From Litchfieldia salsa (GTDB lineage: Bacteria; Bacillota; Bacilli; Bacillales; Bacillaceae_L), in assembly GCF_900104555.1 (NCBI RefSeq), contig NZ_FNJU01000008.1:40513-104512 (forward strand): 64,000 nucleotides of DNA. Reading direction: 5' to 3'. The notes under the pieces were generated by a model. That model made no database searches and was not told the origin of the DNA. It worked only from the letters and a program-made list of their open reading frames with translations. Of this stretch, positions 58,824-64,000 are shown one piece after another (positions within the stretch are counted from its first letter, which is position 1; each line of letters begins with the position of its first letter). Position numbers and translations under genes: made by a program.

Positions 58824-60143
58824 TTATTTAAAAACACCTTGTTTCTTTTCATGAATAATCTTCGTCTTTTCACCGGTAATTGAGAGCTTCAAAGAAGGAG
58901 CAAGCATTCCGCCAAAATGCTCCACTTGATAGTCTGGTGCTTGTTGGCCAATTTCCTCAATTGTTTTCCCATCCACATCCACATAATTAACAAAGCTAAT
59001 CACTGTTCCGTTTGACATAACCATCCAGGAATAGGCTTGATAGGGATTGGATTTTGGGTTCCCAATAACAAGACCGCTCCCATTTAACGGTTTGTAACCA
59101 CCGACTAAAGTACTAGAAGCAAACCCGTATAATCCTTCAGGTGCCTCAAGTCCCGGGGTGAATTTATCGCTATGTGTCTTTAGAAAAAGGTAATAATGAT
59201 TACCTTTTACCATGATGCTTGGTCTCTCAAGTTCGTCATTCACACAATTTGCTTCAAGCAAAGGAGAAAGTAGTTCAAATTCGGTAAAACGATCATTGAC
59301 CACTTTTACAATTCCTATGCTCCCATTGTAAGACTTAGCATTTTCCACGTTTCCAGAAACGCTTTGACAAGTTCTCTCTTCTAGTGCTCCAGCAGAATTG
59401 GCTTCGAACACGATGTATTCCTCTGCAGTCTTAGGGTCTTGGAAAAAATATGGATCTCGGAAAGAGTACGATGACTCTTCTCTACTTGTCTGCTCAACTG
59501 TTTGATAATATTTTCCATCAGGCTCAAGGAAAACTTTATGATCTGACCAATTCGTAAAGGTAACCGAAGAGTTTGTTGTTAGGATTTCAGCATTGGCTGT
59601 TGCCAAACGTTGTTCATAAGTAATAGTCTCTTCACCTTTTTGCCCTGTTGCCGTATAGAAAATATGAACTTTTCCATCTTTATTTATAAGGGCAGAACCA
59701 GCCCATTGTCTAGATCCTAATGCTTCTCCATCCTTAAAAATTGGCCCCCCAGATACCCAACTCTTACCATCTTTAGAGTAAAAATAATGAATTTCAGCTG
59801 AATCGTGCCGTTTACCTGGGAGCACATCCTTCGGCACTGATAAGGCAAAAATAATTTTATAGCCATTTACAACAGCTGGAAGCCCATTCTTATATTGTAA
59901 AGGCCAAGTATCCCAAATATAAGAATCTGAAGTAATCTCAACCAGTTCCTCTTTATTAATGGTAGGCGCTGTATTATTTATACTTGTAGTTAGTTTACTT
60001 ACATCTTCACGTGTCCAGTTGAACGTATCGCTATTTTCTTGTGCAGACACCCTTATACTAACAAGTGATGTACAAATGATAGCTACTGCTATCAAAGTTA
60101 CTAAAAATGAACTTTTTAATTTTTCTTTATTCCAATTCACCAT
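58824..60143 (-). CDS. Levansucrase (GH68), third copy
   Basis: A 439-residue secreted GH68 enzyme. A signal peptide (1-34, ending VSA-QE) is followed by the mature five-bladed propeller. The triad is complete: nucleophile Asp in YIWDTWPLQ, stabilising Asp in SFRDPYFF, acid Glu in DELERPSI. It polymerises fructose from sucrose. It is the most divergent of the three copies and the last of the tandem set. GGGGGATC lies before its ATG. Confidence 0.93.
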   Translation of the reverse strand: MVNWNKEKLKSSFLVTLIAVAIICTSLVSIRVSAQENSDTFNWTREDVSKLTTSINNTAPTINKEELVEITSDSYIWDTWPLQYKNGLPAVVNGYKIIFALSVPKDVLPGKRHDSAEIHYFYSKDGKSWVSGGPIFKDGEALGSRQWAGSALINKDGKVHIFYTATGQKGEETITYEQRLATANAEILTTNSSVTFTNWSDHKVFLEPDGKYYQTVEQTSREESSYSFRDPYFFQDPKTAEEYIVFEANSAGALEERTCQSVSGNVENAKSYNGSIGIVKVVNDRFTEFELLSPLLEANCVNDELERPSIMVKGNHYYLFLKTHSDKFTPGLEAPEGLYGFASSTLVGGYKPLNGSGLVIGNPKSNPYQAYSWMVMSNGTVISFVNYVDVDGKTIEEIGQQAPDYQVEHFGGMLAPSLKLSITGEKTKIIHEKKQGVFK

Positions 60144-60267
60144 AAATTGATCCCCCTAAATATACAGCCATACTTAAAAATGAAAGTTGATCGCATTAAT
60201 CCTGAAGATGACATTCATCTTCTAAACGGTATAATCTTGGCGACTGAGAACTAAATAAAATAACAAA

Positions 60268-60286
60268 CCAATAGCATAGCTATTGG
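60268..60286 (-). terminator. Weak intercistronic hairpin between levansucrase copies
   Basis: CCAATAGC...GCTATTGG is followed on the minus strand by TTTGTTATTTTATTT. It lies after the second copy and may partly terminate, lowering expression of the third. Confidence 0.55.
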
Positions 60287-60321
60287 CTGGTCATTCCTAT
60301 TAATCTCAAAACAGTTACTTA

Positions 60322-61659
60322 TTACTTAATCCAACCAGGGCTGAATTCTTTCACAATTTTGGTTGTGTCGCCTTTGATTGATAGCTTTACAGTAGGTGGC
60401 AAAGTGCCTCCAAAATGGCTAAATTGGAATTCTGGTGATTGATTTCCAACATCACCAATTGACATGTCACCTAAATCACCAAAATGAGCAAATCCTACCA
60501 CATTTAAATTAGGAAGTACAAGCCATGAATACGCTTGGTATGGATTTTCTGGCGGATTAGCTAGAACCAAACCACTTTCATTTAATGGTTCATAACCACC
60601 GATTAATGTATCAGAAACAAATCCATACAAACCTTCAGGTCCTTGCAGTCCTTCAGCATACTTATTAATATGGGTGTCTGTAAATAAATAATATTTTTTA
60701 TCCTTTACAATAATATGTGGGCGCTCCAATTCCTCATTTACATAATTTGCTTCCATTAAAGGGGCTAGCATTTTAAGATTTGAAGGATCACCATCAACTA
60801 CCTCTGCGATACCAATGTTCCCATTAGCATGAACTGCTCCTGCAGGCACTGGGTTTTCACTAGCATACTTAGAACTTCCAGCATATTCTTGTTTAAATGT
60901 GCGGTCTCCAACAGCACCGCCTGAATTTCCCTCAAATAAAATATATTCTTTTTCAGTTATCGGATCTTTAAACCACATAGGGTCACGGAAAGCATAACCT
61001 CCACCTTCACCTTGCTGAGCTTGTTCTTTCGTCTGATAATAGTTTCCGTCTGGCTCTAAAATGACCTTATGGTCACCCCAGTTTTCAAAACGGACGCCAT
61101 TACTGTCAGCTATGATATCACCTGTTGCCATCGCCAATCGTTGTTCAAATGTCAAAGGAGCTTCTCCTCTATGGCCAGTTGCTGTATAAAATGCATGAAT
61201 TTTTCCGTCATCGGTCATTGCAGATCCAGCCCATTCACGAGAACCTAATGATGCTCCTTCTGGGAAAAGTGTCCCACCAAGCGTCCAATCTTTACCGTTT
61301 TTTGAGTAAAAATAACGGATTGTTGCGATGTCATGTACTTTACCTGGTAGCACATCGTTAGGAGCAGAGAGTGCAAACAACACCTTCCATCCCTTTATTG
61401 AAGCAATATTTCCATCGCGGTCAGTCAGTGGCCATGAGTCCCAAACATGATGATCTGGAGTGAATTTCTCTAATTCACTTATATCTGTATAAGGTAAAGT
61501 ATTATCTTGATTTAGTTCAATTTTTGACACTTGTTCTCGAGTCCAATTTGTCGTTACCTCTGTATCATCTGCTTTGACAGCTAATCCAGAAAAGCTTGCT
61601 ACAACAACACTCGTTGCTAATACAATTGCAGATACTGTTTTCTTTTTATTAAGGATCAT
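60322..61659 (-). CDS. Levansucrase (GH68), second copy
   Basis: A 445-residue secreted enzyme with signal peptide (about 1-30, ending VKA-DD). Motifs are HHVWDSWPL (nucleophile), YAFRDPMWF (stabiliser) and EELERPHIIV (acid/base), as in SacB. It starts 26 bases after the stop of the first copy, so both are made from the same leader-controlled message. AGGAG precedes ATG. Confidence 0.94.
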   Translation of the reverse strand: MILNKKKTVSAIVLATSVVVASFSGLAVKADDTEVTTNWTREQVSKIELNQDNTLPYTDISELEKFTPDHHVWDSWPLTDRDGNIASIKGWKVLFALSAPNDVLPGKVHDIATIRYFYSKNGKDWTLGGTLFPEGASLGSREWAGSAMTDDGKIHAFYTATGHRGEAPLTFEQRLAMATGDIIADSNGVRFENWGDHKVILEPDGNYYQTKEQAQQGEGGGYAFRDPMWFKDPITEKEYILFEGNSGGAVGDRTFKQEYAGSSKYASENPVPAGAVHANGNIGIAEVVDGDPSNLKMLAPLMEANYVNEELERPHIIVKDKKYYLFTDTHINKYAEGLQGPEGLYGFVSDTLIGGYEPLNESGLVLANPPENPYQAYSWLVLPNLNVVGFAHFGDLGDMSIGDVGNQSPEFQFSHFGGTLPPTVKLSIKGDTTKIVKEFSPGWIK

Positions 61660-61685
61660 TCTAATTTCTCCTTTCGTACTTTAAT

Positions 61686-63023
61686 TTAGCGATTTGCTCC
61701 AAATGGTTTAATTTCTCCATGTTTACCTTCTTTTGTAACTTTAGATGTTTCTCCATCCAACTGCAGTTTTAGAGTTGGTGCAAACGTACCTCCAAATTTC
61801 ACTTCACCGTTCTCATCTAAAGGCTCGTTAATAAAGCTGATTACCTGATGGTCTGGAAGTACCATCCAAGAATAAGCTTGGTACGGATTTTCCTTTGGAT
61901 TTGCAATAACAAGACCACTTTCGTTCATTGGTTTATAGTCGCCAAACAGACTATTCCCTACAAAACCATATACACCATCAGGACCCGTTAAGCCAGGAGC
62001 ATAAGTAAATGTATGGCTAATTGTAAATAGATAATAGTCATCTCCATTTACTACAACGTGTGGACGTTCCAGCTGATGATTTGTTCCAACTGATTCAAGC
62101 AATGGCGGTAGTAGCTTCAATTCACTTACATCCTCATCAAGTACTTCTGCGATACCGATATTACCGTTATACAATTCTGCTCCTTCAGGAACTGAATGCG
62201 TTTTACGGTATTCTTCATCCCCGATATTTTCCGGTTTGATAAAATCTCTATTACTTCCAGCTTGTCCTTCGAAGATAATATACTCTTTTCCTGTATTCGG
62301 ATCTTGTAAGAAGAATGGATCACGGAATGCAGTAATGATCGGACTATTCGCTTGTTCGATTGTTTCATAATGTTTGCCGTCTGCTTCAAGAATGATTTCA
62401 TGTTTTCCTTCATTTGTCAGATGTACTCCGTTTTTATTAGCACTGATATCAAAGGTAGTTTTAGCAAGACGCTGTACTGCTCTTTTATCCCATCCATTGT
62501 AATCCCAGTTCTCTCTATCTCCAGTAGCAGTATAGAATAAATGCACTTTACCATCCTCATCGATCATAGATGTACCAGCCCACTGCATATAACCTAATGC
62601 TCTATCATAATCATATGGGATTCCTGCATATGTCCAATCTTTACCATTTTTGGAATAGAACATCCCGATTCTTGCTTCAGTATGACGATCACCCCATCCT
62701 AAATCACGAGGTGCTACCAATGCGAAAGCAACTCGATAGCCATTAATAATCGCAAGTGAACCATCTCTATTTTGTAATGGCCAAGTATCCCATACCCATA
62801 GATCAGGTGCTACAAGATCGAACTCAAGATCAATTTTTGGTGCTGTATTTTCTTTCGTAAGTGTTACTTTTTCTGCATCCTGACGTGACCAAACTGAAGT
62901 GTTATCATCACCAACGCTAACATCTGCTGCCATAGCCGGTGAGATAGCTACACCCAATAAGTTTGCAGCCACTGTTGCAGTTAAAACTAGTTTTTTAAAT
63001 CGGAATCTGTTGCTCTTGTTCAT
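61686..63023 (-). CDS. sacB: Levansucrase (GH68), first copy
   Basis: A 445-residue secreted levansucrase with signal peptide (1-34, ending PAMA-AD). Catalytic blocks LWVWDTWPLQ, TAFRDPFFLQ and HQLERPHVVV hold the two Asp and the Glu. I start at ATG 63023, 11 bases after GGAGG; an earlier ATG (63041) has no ribosome-binding site. It is the first gene behind the RAT leader and the natural counterpart of B. subtilis sacB. Confidence 0.95.
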   Translation of the reverse strand: MNKSNRFRFKKLVLTATVAANLLGVAISPAMAADVSVGDDNTSVWSRQDAEKVTLTKENTAPKIDLEFDLVAPDLWVWDTWPLQNRDGSLAIINGYRVAFALVAPRDLGWGDRHTEARIGMFYSKNGKDWTYAGIPYDYDRALGYMQWAGTSMIDEDGKVHLFYTATGDRENWDYNGWDKRAVQRLAKTTFDISANKNGVHLTNEGKHEIILEADGKHYETIEQANSPIITAFRDPFFLQDPNTGKEYIIFEGQAGSNRDFIKPENIGDEEYRKTHSVPEGAELYNGNIGIAEVLDEDVSELKLLPPLLESVGTNHQLERPHVVVNGDDYYLFTISHTFTYAPGLTGPDGVYGFVGNSLFGDYKPMNESGLVIANPKENPYQAYSWMVLPDHQVISFINEPLDENGEVKFGGTFAPTLKLQLDGETSKVTKEGKHGEIKPFGANR

Positions 63024-63111
63024 TTCCCCTGATACCTCCATTTTTTTCGTAGAAAAGTGATGATTACCATAACTTTGAGAACCTTATCCTGATGCTCCCC
63101 TGTTACAGACA

Positions 63112-63206
63112 ACAAAAAAGACCTAAAAAGGGTAAGGAGGTGTACACAAAAGGTACAGCTTGTCCTTAACACTTTTTAGGTCTTGCCTGCTAAGCAGTCA
63201 CAATCC
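63112..63206 (-). promoter_or_regulatory. sacB-type RAT antiterminator and terminator leader
   Basis: On the minus strand GGATTGTGACTGCTTAGCAG and the following GCAAGACCTAA (63206-63177) match the RAT of B. subtilis sacB. The end AGACCTAAAAAGTGTTAAGG overlaps a long terminator closed by CCTTACCCTTTTTAGGTCT and a T-run near 63112. A SacT/SacY-type protein bound to the RAT would let transcription reach the three levansucrase genes. Confidence 0.93.
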
Positions 63207-63230
63207 TACGGTTTTTAATTTTACCCCCTC

Positions 63231-63259
63231 ATTCTATTCCATTCGACAATCGTTATCAA
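63231..63259 (-). promoter_or_regulatory. sacB promoter
   Basis: On the minus strand TTGATA (63259-63254), 17 bases, TAGAAT (63236-63231) form a sigma-A promoter. It lies about 25 bases before the RAT element. Confidence 0.8.
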
Positions 63260-63550
63260 TGGTAGGAAATATCTATATTTTTCATCGTATTTATTTTCGG
63301 ATGACCAACCGGGACATTTCCCCTAGTCCATTTTTCTGATTATTAGAAACTTTCTATCCACTGTCTATCCTAGTATAGCGCTCTATATAGTAGACTTGAT
63401 TACGGACTAAAAATTAAATCTAAACTGATTCAAATATCCTATACATTTGAAAAATTTATATAGCATGAAACAGAGAAATATACCCATAAGAAAAACTAGC
63501 GACTGATTATTATCTAGTAAGAGAATAATACTTTCCACACCTAACTAAGA
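63260..63550. other. Intergenic stretch, nothing recognised
   Basis: An AT-rich gap of about 290 bases between the sacB promoter and the phosphatase gene. Short palindromes such as CTATATAG occur near 63385, but no terminator or further promoter is convincing. Confidence 0.4.
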
Positions 63551-64000
63551 TTACGGTTCTAACAGTCCAACCATTTGTAGACCATTCAAAATACCATCTT
63601 CTTCAACTGATTTTGTTACGTATTTAGCAACAGCCTTTACCGTGTCTTCTGCATTTCCCATTGCTACACTATTTTGGACACTTGAAAGCATCTCTAAATC
63701 ATTCAAGCCATCCCCAAACGCAAATTGACGCTCTGCTGGAATCCTCAATTTTTCTACAATTTTTTCAATCCCTTTAGCCTTTGACCCACCTTTTGGGAGG
63801 ATATCAACCGAAAGAGGATGCCATCTTACAAAATCAAAATCCTTAAACTCCTGTTCATATGGCTTTTCTTCTCCCTCAGGACAGAAAAACAGAGTTTGGT
63901 ATAGCTCACGACCTTTATAATAGTTTGGATCATGTGATGGAAAGTGTTCAATTTTTAGTGAAGCAATACTCTCGCTAATAAAGTCATGCTCAGGAACATT
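63551..64000 (-). CDS. HAD-superfamily Cof-type phosphatase, 5' part outside window
   Basis: The C-terminal 149 residues of a HAD-IIB (Cof/YkrA-like) hydrolase. SVDILPKGGSKAKGI supplies the Lys of motif III, and FGDGLNDLEMLSSV is motif IV with the Mg-binding Asp. The frame is open to the window edge, so motifs I and II and the start lie beyond 64000. Such enzymes act on small phosphates such as sugar phosphates or flavin precursors; substrate unknown. Ends with GLLEP before the stop at 63551. Confidence 0.88.
   Translation of the reverse strand, partial: NVPEHDFISESIASLKIEHFPSHDPNYYKGRELYQTLFFCPEGEEKPYEQEFKDFDFVRWHPLSVDILPKGGSKAKGIEKIVEKLRIPAERQFAFGDGLNDLEMLSSVQNSVAMGNAEDTVKAVAKYVTKSVEEDGILNGLQMVGLLEP

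Overview
The window is a chromosomal segment of a low-GC, endospore-former-type Gram-positive bacterium, almost certainly a member of the Bacillaceae. The evidence is strong AGGAGG ribosome-binding sites with frequent TTG/GTG starts, a sacB-type antiterminated leader, CcpA (cre) sites, a sigma-D-type promoter, a yybP-ykoY riboswitch, and Bacillus-type gene families (lpl/yte-like pectin genes, YxcD, YesL, DbpA/YxiN). Genus cannot be fixed from the sequence alone. No rRNA, tRNA, CRISPR array, prophage or intact transposase was seen.

Layout. 0.2-3.7 kb: a CstA-type carbon-starvation transporter, an orphan methyltransferase, and a manganese (yybP-ykoY) riboswitch whose downstream coding region is displaced by about 300 bp, followed by a membrane protein and a YxcD-like gene. 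3.7-7.1 kb: a chemoreceptor plus sugar-binding lipoprotein pair behind a sigma-D-like promoter, then a non-coding zone of 51-bp tandem repeats and a long hairpin repeat. 7.1-12.3 kb: a beta-glucoside operon (PTS EIIBCA and two GH1 6-phospho-beta-glucosidases) with a cre site over the -35 and a RAT/terminator leader. 12.4-17.4 kb: an MFS pump, a glutathione peroxidase with an OhrR-like regulator, and a DHA2 pump divergent from a TetR-type regulator.

17.4-36.4 kb is a pectin/rhamnogalacturonan utilisation island. A large surface enzyme (CBM35, SLH, PL10 pectate lyase, CE8 methylesterase) cuts and demethylates pectin outside the cell. An Lpl-type ABC importer takes up oligomers. A set of intracellular enzymes without signal peptides (CE8-SGNH fusion, GH28, GH105, GH43, two esterases) finishes them. 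A membrane-bound YtdP/YesS-type AraC regulator probably controls the set, and a uronate-dehydrogenase-like gene sits at the edge between inverted REP-like elements.

36.5-51.7 kb is mostly housekeeping: ppx-ppk with a Pho box, a 60-bp tandem-repeat Pro/Gly/Trp-rich protein, two RNA methyltransferases, a DoxX-family protein with two Rex/Fnr-type palindromes, a GH42 beta-galactosidase, DbpA, a cold-shock protein, and anaerobic ribonucleotide reductase nrdDG with paired NrdR boxes.

52-64 kb is a polysaccharide/fructan region. It holds a secreted arabinanase with a perfect cre, then on the minus strand a fructan locus: a sacB-like RAT leader, three tandem levansucrases, sucrose PTS SacP, a SacT/LicT antiterminator and a LamG-GH32 exo-enzyme. 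Together these would make levan from sucrose, import sucrose and hydrolyse the polymer, with the antiterminator able to act on the RAT in front of the levansucrases. A HAD phosphatase gene is cut by the window end.

The most interesting items are the displaced riboswitch, the sigma-D-driven receptor/binding-protein pair without permeases, the redox-type operators at the doxX promoter, the REP-flanked uronate dehydrogenase, the repeat protein, and the integrated fructan locus whose GH32 enzyme has an altered nucleophile motif.
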